Below, piece after piece: positions 40,849 through 49,448 of a DNA stretch of 64,000 nt. The stretch spans positions 1-64,000 of the forward strand of contig CADCCZ010000006.1 in the NCBI GenBank assembly GCA_902800045.1, read 5' to 3'. How positions within the stretch are numbered: position 1 is the first letter of the stretch; the number at the start of each line of letters is the position of its first letter. Source of the DNA: an uncultured Bacteroidia bacterium (lineage in GTDB: Bacteria > Bacteroidota > Bacteroidia > Bacteroidales > ML635J-15). The translations under genes were made by a program, and so were the position numbers. The notes under the pieces are model-generated. The model was not told the DNA's origin. It did no database searches and was given only the letters and a program-made list of their open reading frames with translations.

Positions 40849-43077
40849 ATGAAACCAGGTTTAAAGAAAGCCATTAAAATTCCGTGCATAATATTAGGAG
40901 TAATCCTAGTTCTGCTCATTATCGTGAACTTCATAGCAGGTCCGATAGCAAAAAGCTATATCAACAACCACTGCAAGGAACTTTGCGGACGTACGGTGAC
41001 GGTCGAGAAGATTACGACCAACCTTTTTGTCGGCAAGGTGAAAATCATGGGACTGAAGATGTTGGAACTCAACGACAAGGACGAGTTCTGCTCGTTCGAC
41101 ACGCTTATCGTGAAGATAAATCCGTTCAAGCTCATCAGCAACGAGGTTAAGCTCAACGAGATAACACTCATCAACCCCAAGGCAGTGATTATCCAGGACG
41201 GCGATGCGTTCAACTTCGACAGCCTTATCGACTTCTATGCTTCCGACGAGGAAGAACCGGAGGAAGAGGACAGCACCAACTGGATTATCAACTTGAACGA
41301 CATCACCTTGAAGGGTGGCGAAGTTGATTACCGCGATGTTGCAATAGGCAGTCAGTTTGATATGGGCAACTTGCATCTCGAAATTCCGCACATCTACTTC
41401 AGCGGTGAAGATACCGACGTTGGTATCAACCTCGACTTTGCCGAAGGCGGAAGACTTGGTCTGCAGGTGGCTTACGGAATGGAAAACGGCAAGTATGACC
41501 TCGACATCGACCTCGAGGATTTCTCGCTGGCACCAGTTTTCCCGTATCTCAAGGAAAGCATGAATGTTTCATCGTTCGACGGCAAGCTCACTTCGAAGAT
41601 TTCTGTCAAAGGTTCTACCGAGCACATAATGAACATTGTTGCAAGCGGTGACGTCGAAATCAACGACATCGTATTGAAGGACATGGACGAAAACGATGTG
41701 ATTACTGCCGACAAAATTAAGGTTGGAATCGAAAAGATTGACATCGAGAAGAACTTGTTCGCTTTCAACGAAATACTCATCAACGGCATAAAGACCGAGT
41801 ACATAATCTACGACACACTTACTGACAATATCGACAAACTTTTCATTGAAGATAGTGCCGACGAAGAAGAGGACAATGCCGAGTCGAGTGGCGATATGAA
41901 CTTGACAATCAAGAAATTCACTCTTGACAATTCAAACATAGTTTATACCGATAACTCGTTGCTTGAAAAGTTTGTACTGCCAATAACAAACATCAACGTT
42001 ACCGCCAACAATCTGAACCTTGTTTCGCAGTTCGATGCAAAGCTTAAGGCACAGGTCGGCGACAAGGGCGAACTGAAAGGCTCGTTTGTAGGTTCATTGT
42101 CGAATTTCGACAACATGAAGCTCAATGTTTCGCTGAAGAACATAAAACTGAAAGACATGTCGCCATATTGCGTACACTATACCGCCTACCCTCTTACCGA
42201 CGGTATTTTGTCGTTGTCGAGCATAAGCACAATCACGAACAACTACCTCAACAGTTCCAACGAACTCAATATCTTGAACTGCACGGTTGAGAAAAAGCGC
42301 AAGGATGTGAAGGCCGAATACGGACATATTCCTCTGAAGGCCGGTCTGTACATTTTGTCCGATAGGAACAAGAAAATTTCGATCGACCTGCCTGTTACAG
42401 GTAACATCGACGATCCGTCGTTCAAGCTAGGAAAAATTATATGGAAGACCTTCTGCAACCTTATGGTAAAGATTGCTACAAGTCCTTTCGATGCATTCAA
42501 GAAGAACGGTGGCGAGGATAATTTCCGCGACATGTACATGGACATTACCGACCGCACTCTTACAGTCGAGAACTATCAGCAGCTCAACAAGTTATCGGAA
42601 GAACTAAAGGACATACTTGCAAGCAAGCCCGATGTAAAGATGTCGATAACACAGTCGCTCGACAAGACCACCAACCTGAACCAGATTGCTTTGTTCCGAC
42701 TGAAGATGGACTATTACCTTGAAGCAAACGCAAAGACAAGAGAAGAACTTACCGTGGAGGAATACAAGGCAATCCAAGCTATGCGCGACAAGGATCCGAA
42801 ACTTATCGACTATGCGAAGGAGAAAGCTAATGTAAGAAATACCACCGAAGCAGCCATGAAATTGTATTCGGGTTCGGAAATCGAAGGCATGTACAGGATG
42901 ATGAATAGCATGCGCGAAAAGAATCTGAGAGAATACTTCACTGGGCAAGGAATTCCATCGGACAAAATCACTTACGAACCTATCGACGAATCTAGTCTCG
43001 ACAAGAGCCGAATCACCATCAAGTTCGGTATGGATTTGCCCGACAATGTTGACGATATAGAGGCAGACGAAGAGTAA
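40849..43077 (+). CDS. AsmA-like DUF748 envelope protein
   Basis: A 742-residue protein with one N-terminal membrane helix (about 9-31) and a long periplasmic region of repeated beta strands typical of AsmA/DUF748 proteins. An acidic patch EEEPEEEDST (about 131-140) and another EEEDNAESS (about 343-351) mark loops. The C-terminal 150 residues are helical. Such proteins form grooves thought to carry lipids between membranes (family knowledge). It may share the purL transcript; a terminator follows. Confidence 0.85.
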   Translation: MKPGLKKAIKIPCIILGVILVLLIIVNFIAGPIAKSYINNHCKELCGRTVTVEKITTNLFVGKVKIMGLKMLELNDKDEFCSFDTLIVKINPFKLISNEVKLNEITLINPKAVIIQDGDAFNFDSLIDFYASDEEEPEEEDSTNWIINLNDITLKGGEVDYRDVAIGSQFDMGNLHLEIPHIYFSGEDTDVGINLDFAEGGRLGLQVAYGMENGKYDLDIDLEDFSLAPVFPYLKESMNVSSFDGKLTSKISVKGSTEHIMNIVASGDVEINDIVLKDMDENDVITADKIKVGIEKIDIEKNLFAFNEILINGIKTEYIIYDTLTDNIDKLFIEDSADEEEDNAESSGDMNLTIKKFTLDNSNIVYTDNSLLEKFVLPITNINVTANNLNLVSQFDAKLKAQVGDKGELKGSFVGSLSNFDNMKLNVSLKNIKLKDMSPYCVHYTAYPLTDGILSLSSISTITNNYLNSSNELNILNCTVEKKRKDVKAEYGHIPLKAGLYILSDRNKKISIDLPVTGNIDDPSFKLGKIIWKTFCNLMVKIATSPFDAFKKNGGEDNFRDMYMDITDRTLTVENYQQLNKLSEELKDILASKPDVKMSITQSLDKTTNLNQIALFRLKMDYYLEANAKTREELTVEEYKAIQAMRDKDPKLIDYAKEKANVRNTTEAAMKLYSGSEIEGMYRMMNSMREKNLREYFTGQGIPSDKITYEPIDESSLDKSRITIKFGMDLPDNVDDIEADEE

Positions 43078-43093
43078 AATAAAAATTATCAAC

Positions 43094-43133
43094 AACAAAA
43101 AAACGCATCGAAAACGACGCGTTTTTTTGTTTT
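43094..43133 (+). terminator. Terminator after the AsmA-like gene
   Basis: AACAAAAAAACGC pairs with GCGTTTTTTTGTT around a 12-base loop that itself can form ATCG/CGA pairs. Confidence 0.75.
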
Positions 43134-43145
43134 ATAACAATGCCA

Positions 43146-43172
43146 GTCATTCTGAACTTGTTTCAGAATCTG
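43146..43172. repeat. ATTCTGAA palindrome
   Basis: ATTCTGAA-CTTGT-TTCAGAAT (43149-43169) in a GTC...CTGG context. The sequence resembles a widely dispersed genomic palindrome (memory). Single copy in this window. Confidence 0.55.
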
Positions 43173-43220
43173 GAGCATCGTTTTTTTTTGCACCTTATTC
43201 ACTTTTTCTATTTTTCAACA

Positions 43221-43252
43221 TTTGCCTTCATATGGAAAATGTTATACCTTTG
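43221..43252 (+). promoter_or_regulatory. Promoter of the 43.3 kb lipoprotein gene
   Basis: The -33 TTTG at 43221-43224 and -7 TACCTTTG at 43245-43252 are separated by 20 bases. A full consensus match, it fixes the start at 43276. Confidence 0.75.
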
Positions 43253-43275
43253 CATCTCAAATCAATCATAAGGTA

Positions 43276-44298
43276 ATGAAAACAAAAATATTAATCTTCG
43301 CCTTTGCACTATTCCTTGCTTCGTGCAGCGGAAATATGGAACTCAAGGAACTGAAAATACAGGAAAACGACGAATGCTCTCTTAGCAGACCGTCGCAGAT
43401 TGCAAAAGCAAACGACAGCGCAATTTGCATTGTCGACCGCGCACGCACCTACCAAATCGATACGCGCTCGGGCATGATTGAAAGCATCGGACTCGATGAA
43501 GTATCGCATAGTTTTGCCGAGTTTCTATCGAAAATAAGCGGACAGCCACTTACCGACAGCACTCCTATTCAGCCGCTTGCACTGCTCGGCTACGGCGATA
43601 GCAACAACAATGCCTTGTATGCATGTCCGTTGCCAGTAATGGACACTATGGGATATATGATAATCCCGGCTGCAATTTTCCACAACGGCAAGGACTTCAA
43701 GATTCTGTTCGACGACAAGGGCGGTATTGCATCCAACGTGCCACAGGGAAATTTCCAGTATTTTCTTTCCGACAGCATAATAATCACCAACAGCGCATCG
43801 CAGTACGAACGAGCACAAACTCCCGACAACATACCGAGCCTCATGCTTTTTGTAAAGCAGAAGTCCGGTGAATTTATTCTGCAGAAAACGATAGAACTAC
43901 CACGTCGTGAATCGGAGAATATGGCAGCCGAAGGCAACGTGATGAATTCGATTTACACCTATGTTTCGCAACCAAAATTTTATGCATACGGAGGAAAAGT
44001 TTACGCATCGTCAGCAGGCTCGGTATTTGAAATAGCAAAGGATGGCACCGCAACAAAAATCACAGAATCGTCACGTACAATATACGCATTCATGGTTGAC
44101 GACAAGGCAATTACCACAGTCGAAGGTAGCGAAGGCCATTTCGGCAAACTCGTAGAATACAACCTCGAGGGTGGGCTTAAAGCCGAACACGAACTTACGG
44201 TTCCGACAGAATGCAAATGCAAGTGCGCCAAGTTCATCGACGGCAAATTGTACATGATATACCTCAAAGGACAAAATTTCTTCTTAGCAACTATCTGA
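43276..44298 (+). CDS. Lipoprotein, possible beta-propeller
   Basis: A 340-residue protein from MKTKILIFAF with a lipoprotein signal ending LASC (Cys17). The body shows repeated strand-turn units (for example KFYAYGGKVYASSAGSVFEIAKDG and KCAKFIDGKLYMIYLKG) like six-bladed beta-propeller lipoproteins of Bacteroidales. No catalytic motif is recognised. It ends one base before the GSCFA gene, so they form an operon. Confidence 0.65.
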   Translation: MKTKILIFAFALFLASCSGNMELKELKIQENDECSLSRPSQIAKANDSAICIVDRARTYQIDTRSGMIESIGLDEVSHSFAEFLSKISGQPLTDSTPIQPLALLGYGDSNNNALYACPLPVMDTMGYMIIPAAIFHNGKDFKILFDDKGGIASNVPQGNFQYFLSDSIIITNSASQYERAQTPDNIPSLMLFVKQKSGEFILQKTIELPRRESENMAAEGNVMNSIYTYVSQPKFYAYGGKVYASSAGSVFEIAKDGTATKITESSRTIYAFMVDDKAITTVEGSEGHFGKLVEYNLEGGLKAEHELTVPTECKCKCAKFIDGKLYMIYLKGQNFFLATI

Positions 44299-44299
44299 T

Positions 44300-45280
44300 A
44301 TGGAATTCCGTACAAAAATAGACATTCCGAAGTTCGGATTTGGCATTTCGCACAATGACAGATGTATTTTCGTCGGTTCGTGCTTTGCCGAAAATATTGG
44401 CAACAAACTGGCAGAAACCAAAATCCCGACTAGCGTTAACCCAACAGGGATACTTTACAATCCACTTTCGATTTGCAAAAGCATAAAAAATGCTCTTTCG
44501 GGCAAAGAATATAACGACAACGATGTGTTTCCCTCGGGGGGAACATGGAACTGTTTCGATTTCCACAGCCGTTTTTCGAATCCCGACATGGCTACATGCA
44601 TTGAAAGTCTGAATGAAGCTACTAAGACCTTTGCAAACGAAATTCTTAGAGCGAATGTGATGTTCGTTACTTTTGGAACTGCCTTTGTGTACGAACATGC
44701 CGACACAATGGAGGTCGTATGCAACTGCCACAAGCTGCCCGAAAATCGTTTCAACCGGAGACTCCTTACTGTAAGCGAAATCGTTGAATCGTGGTCGGAG
44801 TGCATAAAAACATTGACGGAAGCAAATCCAAATCTGCGCATTATTTTCACGGTAAGTCCTATCCGCCACTGGCGCGATGGAGCACACCAGAACCAAATTA
44901 GCAAATCGACACTGCACCTTGCAACAAATGAACTGAATGCTAAATTCGGAAGTACATTTTATTTCCCCGCCTACGAAATTGTGATGGACGAGCTTCGCGA
45001 CTATCGTTTCTACGCTACAGATATGGTTCATCCGTCGGAAACAGCCGTGCAGTATATATGGGAACGATTTAGCGAAACATTTTTCTCGGAGCAGACTAAA
45101 TCGGCAATCGCGTGGATTAGCAAAATAACCGCAGCAGCAAACCACCGTCCTGCAAATCCGCAATCGGATGCCTATAAGGCATTTTGCAATCACAATCTCA
45201 CTGAAATAGAACGCATAAAGGAGAAAATTGGTGCAATTGACTTCAGCGAAGAAGAAGAAAAGTTCAGCAGATTCGCATAA
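44300..45280 (+). CDS. GSCFA-domain protein
   Basis: A 326-residue protein with the name-giving motif IFVGSCFAENIGNKL (about 23-37), GTWNCFDFHSRFS, VTFGTAFVYEH, TVSPIRHWRDG and MVHPSETAVQYIWERF. The GSC and the C-terminal DMVHPS suggest an SGNH/GDSL-like hydrolase core with Ser27 and Asp/His partners (family inference). Substrates of GSCFA proteins are not established. No signal peptide. Confidence 0.88.
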   Translation: MEFRTKIDIPKFGFGISHNDRCIFVGSCFAENIGNKLAETKIPTSVNPTGILYNPLSICKSIKNALSGKEYNDNDVFPSGGTWNCFDFHSRFSNPDMATCIESLNEATKTFANEILRANVMFVTFGTAFVYEHADTMEVVCNCHKLPENRFNRRLLTVSEIVESWSECIKTLTEANPNLRIIFTVSPIRHWRDGAHQNQISKSTLHLATNELNAKFGSTFYFPAYEIVMDELRDYRFYATDMVHPSETAVQYIWERFSETFFSEQTKSAIAWISKITAAANHRPANPQSDAYKAFCNHNLTEIERIKEKIGAIDFSEEEEKFSRFA

Positions 45281-45316
45281 AATAATAGCCATAAATTACA
45301 CCAACATAAAAAGGGC

Positions 45317-45347
45317 TTTGGTGCAAAGAAATTTTTTAGTAATTTTG
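45317..45347 (+). promoter_or_regulatory. Promoter of the SulP gene
   Basis: The -33 TTTG at 45317-45320 and -7 TAATTTTG at 45340-45347 are separated by 19 bases. Confidence 0.72.
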
Positions 45348-45371
45348 CGCCCGTTTTTTAACATTTACTAA

Positions 45372-47036
45372 ATGGCTAATTTTCAGATAAAAGACATATT
45401 CTACCCTAAGTTTTTCAGTGTTCTGAAGAAGGGTTACACGAAGAAACAGTTTACAAAGGACTTATTCTCGGGTATAATCGTTGGTATAGTTGCTCTGCCT
45501 TTGGCAATTGCATTCGCCGTAGCATCGGGAGTTTCGCCCGACAAGGGAATCGTAACAGCAGTAATAGCTGGTTTCCTGATTTCATTTCTTGGTGGTAGCC
45601 GCGTACAGATTGGCGGACCTACAGGTGCATTTGTAATCATCATTTCGGGCATAGTTGCGCAATACGGCCTCGACGGACTGATGATTTCGACAATACTGGC
45701 AGGCATCTTTATGATTCTGTTCGGCTTGTTGAAACTGGGTTCGTTACTGCGCTTCATACCTCATCCACTGGTAGTTGGTTTCACCAGCGGTATAGCACTG
45801 ACTATTTTCTCCACACAGATAAAAGATGCTCTCGGACTCGAAGTTACTGACGTTCCTGCTGCCTTCATCGACAAGTGGGGTGTATATATCGACAACATTG
45901 GCACAACCAACTACTGGGCTTTGGGAATTACAGTAGCAACCATTCTTATAAGCATAATAATCAATAAGTTAACAAACAAAATCCCAGGTTCGTTCGTTGC
46001 AATCATACTTATGACAGTAGTTGTAGCCATATTCGATATTCCAGTAACAACAATCGAAAGCATGTTCGGTGAGATAAAGGGAAGCCTCGCAATAAGCATT
46101 CCCGAAATCCACTGGGAAAACGTCGGCAACTACCTTCAGCCAGCAATTACTATAGCACTGCTCGGCTCTATCGAATCGTTGCTTTCGGCAGTCGTAGCCG
46201 ACGGTATGATTGGTAGCAACCACCGCAGCAACACCGAACTCATTGGACAAGGTATCGCCAATGTAATTACTCCATTTTTCGGCGGAATTCCTGCAACCGG
46301 AGCTATTGCACGTACTGCAACCAACATCAAGAATGGCGGACGCACCCCTATCGCCGGCATCATCCATGCAATCACATTGTTGCTCATAATGTTGTGCTTC
46401 GGCAACTATGCAAAGCTCATACCGATGTCGTGTCTGGCTGGTATCCTCATCGTAGTCGCCTACAACATGAGTGAATGGCGCAGCTTCACATCAATTCTGC
46501 GCGGTTCGCCATACGACATTATAATATTGCTCGTGACCTTCTTCCTTACTGTGCTTGTCGACCTAACCGTTGCAATAGAAATAGGTATCGTCCTCGCATC
46601 GCTGATGTTCATGAAGCGTATGGCCGACAACGGCGAGGCAATACTGAAGAACGACCTTGACACCAACACTATGGAAAACTACGACGATGTTCCCGAAGGA
46701 ATAGAAATCTACGAAATCAGCGGTCCGTTCTTCTTCGGTGCTGCCAAGCAGTTCAGCGAGGTGCTGAAAGGACGTCCAGACTCCACCAAGATACTTATAA
46801 TCCGTATGCGACACGTTCCATTTATGGACGAAACAGGCGAACGAAACTTCCGCGAAGCCATAAAGTCGCTACAAACATCAAACAAGAAGATTTTCCTTTC
46901 GGGAGTACAGCCCAATGTGCGTAAGTCGTTGGATAAGTGCCGAATATCTTTCCTCATAGGCAAGGGCAACATACACGACAACTTCGATGCTGCATTGGCT
47001 CATGCAAAGGAAGCGCTGAATGAAGTTAATAATTAA
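45372..47036 (+). CDS. SulP-family anion transporter with STAS domain
   Basis: A 554-residue SLC26/SulP protein. The membrane part (about 25-430) contains GIIVGIVALPLAIAFAVASGVSPDKGIVTAVIAG, IGGPTGAFVIIISGIVAQYG and SNTELIGQGIANVITPFFGGIPATGAIARTATNIKNGGRTP. The C-terminal STAS domain (about 435-550) includes YEISGPFFFGAAKQF and RMRHVPFMDETGERNF. It may move bicarbonate, sulfate, or a dicarboxylate; sequence cannot decide. Monocistronic. Confidence 0.92.
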   Translation: MANFQIKDIFYPKFFSVLKKGYTKKQFTKDLFSGIIVGIVALPLAIAFAVASGVSPDKGIVTAVIAGFLISFLGGSRVQIGGPTGAFVIIISGIVAQYGLDGLMISTILAGIFMILFGLLKLGSLLRFIPHPLVVGFTSGIALTIFSTQIKDALGLEVTDVPAAFIDKWGVYIDNIGTTNYWALGITVATILISIIINKLTNKIPGSFVAIILMTVVVAIFDIPVTTIESMFGEIKGSLAISIPEIHWENVGNYLQPAITIALLGSIESLLSAVVADGMIGSNHRSNTELIGQGIANVITPFFGGIPATGAIARTATNIKNGGRTPIAGIIHAITLLLIMLCFGNYAKLIPMSCLAGILIVVAYNMSEWRSFTSILRGSPYDIIILLVTFFLTVLVDLTVAIEIGIVLASLMFMKRMADNGEAILKNDLDTNTMENYDDVPEGIEIYEISGPFFFGAAKQFSEVLKGRPDSTKILIIRMRHVPFMDETGERNFREAIKSLQTSNKKIFLSGVQPNVRKSLDKCRISFLIGKGNIHDNFDAALAHAKEALNEVNN

Positions 47037-47038
47037 TT

Positions 47039-47066
47039 GTAGAGATGCAAAGCTTTGCGTCTCTGC
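47039..47066 (+). repeat. REP-like palindrome with 5' GTAG
   Basis: GTAG then GAGATGCAAAG/CTTTGCGTCTC, an 11-bp stem with one G-T pair. It follows the SulP stop directly. Confidence 0.7.
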
Positions 47067-47086
47067 AAATTATTCATCATTAAGCA

Positions 47087-47620
47087 TTAATTGCCAATTA
47101 ATTTCTTGACGATTTCCCAGATTGCGATTCCTCCGCTTACCGATACGTTGAGTGAATGCTTTGTGCCGAACTGCGGAATCTCAAGACAGATGTCGGCAAG
47201 GTTCATAATGGCATCGTCAACGCCTTCGACCTCGTTGCCAAGCACGAGCGCATACTTTTCGCCATCTACGGCCGAAAACGAATCGACCGGAATGCTGCCC
47301 TCGGCAATTTCTAAAACAACAATCTTATAACCAGATGCTTTCAGTTCCGAAACGGCCTCCATGGTATTTTCGTAATATTTCCACTCTACCGACTCTGTTG
47401 CACCAAGTGCAGTCTTTTGAATATCGCGGTGAGGCGGAGTGCCCGTTATTCCGCACAAGAGCAACCGCTCGCATGCAAAAGCATCGCAAGTGCGGAAAAC
47501 CGCCCCGACATTGTGGTGGCTTCGCACATTGTCGAGTACGACAACCAGCGGATTCTTCTTCGACGACTTAAACTCCTCAACCGAGAGCCGCCCCATTTCG
47601 GACATTGTAAGCTTCTTCAT
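47087..47620 (-). CDS. SpoU/TrmH-family RNA 2'-O-methyltransferase
   Basis: A 177-residue SPOUT methyltransferase. The trefoil-knot motifs are NVRSHHNVGAVFRTCDAF (motif 1), LVLGNEVEGVDD (motif 2) and IPQFGTKHSLNVSVSGGIAIWEI (motif 3). It has no N-terminal RNA-binding extension beyond about 25 residues. The target nucleotide (tRNA or rRNA) is not clear. ATG 47620 is preferred to the upstream TTG. It overlaps no other gene but follows the M20 gene at 2 bases. Confidence 0.9.
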   Translation of the reverse strand: MKKLTMSEMGRLSVEEFKSSKKNPLVVVLDNVRSHHNVGAVFRTCDAFACERLLLCGITGTPPHRDIQKTALGATESVEWKYYENTMEAVSELKASGYKIVVLEIAEGSIPVDSFSAVDGEKYALVLGNEVEGVDDAIMNLADICLEIPQFGTKHSLNVSVSGGIAIWEIVKKLIGN

Positions 47621-47622
47621 AA

Positions 47623-48792
47623 TCAATAGTTTAACGCGATATAAGCCATAAGACCTGAGGTTGTACGGAAAACTTCTTCGTCCATATCGAACTTGGGGTT
47701 ATGCTGAGTAACTTCGCCCCTGCCGTTGCCCATAATGCCAGCACGGAAAAATGTTGCAGGAATTTTCTCCGAATAAAAAGCAAAATCTTCGGCAGTCATC
47801 TTCAACGGCATTTCGTCAATATTGGCATCCGAAACATATTCTGCAGCCAAGCTTCTTACCTTGGCAGTAACTTCGGGATTATTGTACACCGCAGGATAGC
47901 CCTTGCGAATTTCGAGATCGGCAGTACACTTGTACTTTGCCGCCGACTGCTGCGATATGCGTTTCAGGTTTTCTTCGATAGTCTTGTGCAAGACTGGATT
48001 GAAAGTTCTCATGGTACCCTCGGCCGAGGTTTCGGGCGGCACGACATTGAGCGCACCATCGCCGACAATCTTTCCGAAAGCCACAACAAATGGCATATCG
48101 TCGGTAAGCGATTCCTGCATTTTGCGCACCTCAACGAGGAAATCTGCAAGCGCAAGCACGGTATCGCTACGCTTCTGCGGCATGGCTGCATGTCCGCCGA
48201 CACCATGGAACTTGATGTAAAGCTCGTTGGTAGCCGCCATCAGATAGCCGCTTCCGAAAAGAAATTTGCCTGTGGGCAGTTCGGCAGAAACATGCATTCC
48301 CACAATACGTTTGATGTCGTATTTTTCAAGCAAACCTTTCTGCACCAGTATATTTGCACCACCAGGACACAACTCCTCGCCAGGCTGGAAAATCAACACG
48401 ATGCGATTGCTAATATATTTTTCCAATCGCTTCAATATCAACGCAGTTCCCAACAAAGATGCCGCGTGAGCATCGTGACCACAAGCATGCATTACACCAT
48501 GGTTCCGCGAACGGAAAGGCAAATCAACCTCCTCGCAAATCGGCAGAGCATCGATGTCGGCACGCAAAGCAACAGTTTCCCCACCATTGCCAATGACAGC
48601 AATAACGGCATTATCGCCGAAACTGTCATCGGTGACAATATCGTTATCGTGCAATATGTTGCGTATGTATTTTGCAGTTTCGAACTCCTGAAACGAAAGT
48701 TCGGGATTCTGGTGAATATGACGGCGGTATTCCACAATACGACCGAACAAATCCTGGTTTGCAGCCTTTATTTCGGACAACAGATTATCCAT
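47623..48792 (-). CDS. M20-family amidohydrolase/peptidase
   Basis: A 389-residue metallo-amidohydrolase. It shows YRRHIHQNPELSFQEFETAKYI (about 22-43), ALRADIDALPICEE, MHACGHDAHAASLLG (metal ligands) and FQPGEELCPGGA, with a lid-domain GVGGHAAMPQ. The family cleaves N-acyl amino acids or dipeptides, for example hippurate or N-acetyl-diaminopimelate. A promoter with its -7 box at 48808 supports the start at 48792. Confidence 0.92.
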   Translation of the reverse strand: MDNLLSEIKAANQDLFGRIVEYRRHIHQNPELSFQEFETAKYIRNILHDNDIVTDDSFGDNAVIAVIGNGGETVALRADIDALPICEEVDLPFRSRNHGVMHACGHDAHAASLLGTALILKRLEKYISNRIVLIFQPGEELCPGGANILVQKGLLEKYDIKRIVGMHVSAELPTGKFLFGSGYLMAATNELYIKFHGVGGHAAMPQKRSDTVLALADFLVEVRKMQESLTDDMPFVVAFGKIVGDGALNVVPPETSAEGTMRTFNPVLHKTIEENLKRISQQSAAKYKCTADLEIRKGYPAVYNNPEVTAKVRSLAAEYVSDANIDEMPLKMTAEDFAFYSEKIPATFFRAGIMGNGRGEVTQHNPKFDMDEEVFRTTSGLMAYIALNY

Positions 48793-48807
48793 ATCACAAT
48801 TTTTCTG

Positions 48808-48815
48808 CAAAGATA
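48808..48815 (-). promoter_or_regulatory. -7 box of the M20 gene
   Basis: Minus-strand TATCTTTG, 15 bases before the chosen start. Confidence 0.45.
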
Positions 48816-48952
48816 ATTTAAATTACGATTGACGAAGTAGGATTGATTCAAAAATACCTAGCCTATAAAAACAAAAAAACCGAATGAAAAAATTATTCAC
48901 CCGGAAAATAATATGAAAAACAAATTATCCTAATGTCTGTTTTAGTAATAGG

Positions 48953-49037
48953 TACCCCGGGCCGGGGTCGAACCGGCACGATCGCAATGATCACTGGATT
49001 TTAAGTCCAGCGCGTCTACCTATTCCGCCACCAGGGC
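48953..49037 (-). tRNA. tRNA-Leu (anticodon TAA)
   Basis: An 85-base type II tRNA on the minus strand. The anticodon stem CTGGA/TCCAG holds loop CTTAAAA (anticodon TAA). The T arm is GCCGG-TTCGACC-CCGGC. The acceptor GCCCTGG pairs with CCGGGGT, with two wobble pairs. A73 is followed by CCT, so CCA is not encoded. Confidence 0.93.
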
Positions 49038-49074
49038 ACTGATTTCCTTACTTCAAAAGAGCGTAAAAAAAAAG

Positions 49075-49147
<73 letters not shown>

Positions 49148-49158
49148 TAAAAGCGTTG

Positions 49159-49191
49159 CAAAGGTAATACAATTCAACAATAACTTCCAAA
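49159..49191 (-). promoter_or_regulatory. Promoter of the tRNA-Gly/tRNA-Leu unit
   Basis: Minus-strand -7 TACCTTTG (49159-49166) and -33 TTTG (49188-49191), 21 bases apart. Confidence 0.7.
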
Positions 49192-49288
49192 TATTTTTTT
49201 CATTTTTTTAAATTTATTTATTTCCAAACTGATTTTCAAAAAATTACAAGAGAGACCAACAGTATTTATACGCCATTTTTATCAAAAT

Positions 49289-49373
49289 AAACCCCGTTAA
49301 AACCATGCTCTGAATTACCGAAAACGTCATTTTGAAATTGAATCGGCAAAAAAGTGAGCATCTGACAGGGGTT
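49289..49373. other. Two-part inverted repeat in a long spacer
   Basis: AACCCC (49290-49295) and ATGCTC (49305-49310) pair in order with GAGCAT (49356-49361) and GGGGTT (49368-49373) around a 45-base loop. The rest of the spacer 49192-49394 is AT-rich with nothing else seen. Confidence 0.35.
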
Positions 49374-49394
49374 CTTACATGGCACAAACATTGC

Positions 49395-49426
49395 TTTGTA
49401 TAATTACGAAGAAAGAACTAAATTTG
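49395..49426 (+). promoter_or_regulatory. Promoter of the PorE-like gene
   Basis: The -33 TTTG at 49395-49398 and -7 TAAATTTG at 49419-49426 are separated by 20 bases. Confidence 0.72.
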
Positions 49427-49448
49427 TGCGTTGAAAATGGTTTGGAAA

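Noticed and set aside
41111-41391. Antisense open frames opposite the AsmA-like gene
   Set aside because: Multiple short minus-strand frames with no domain; the plus-strand frame is 742 codons long and uninterrupted.
44291-45292. A 333-codon minus-strand open frame opposite the GSCFA gene
   Set aside because: The plus strand encodes a clear GSCFA protein over the same bases. The antisense product is Cys/Phe-rich with no domain, as expected from codon bias.
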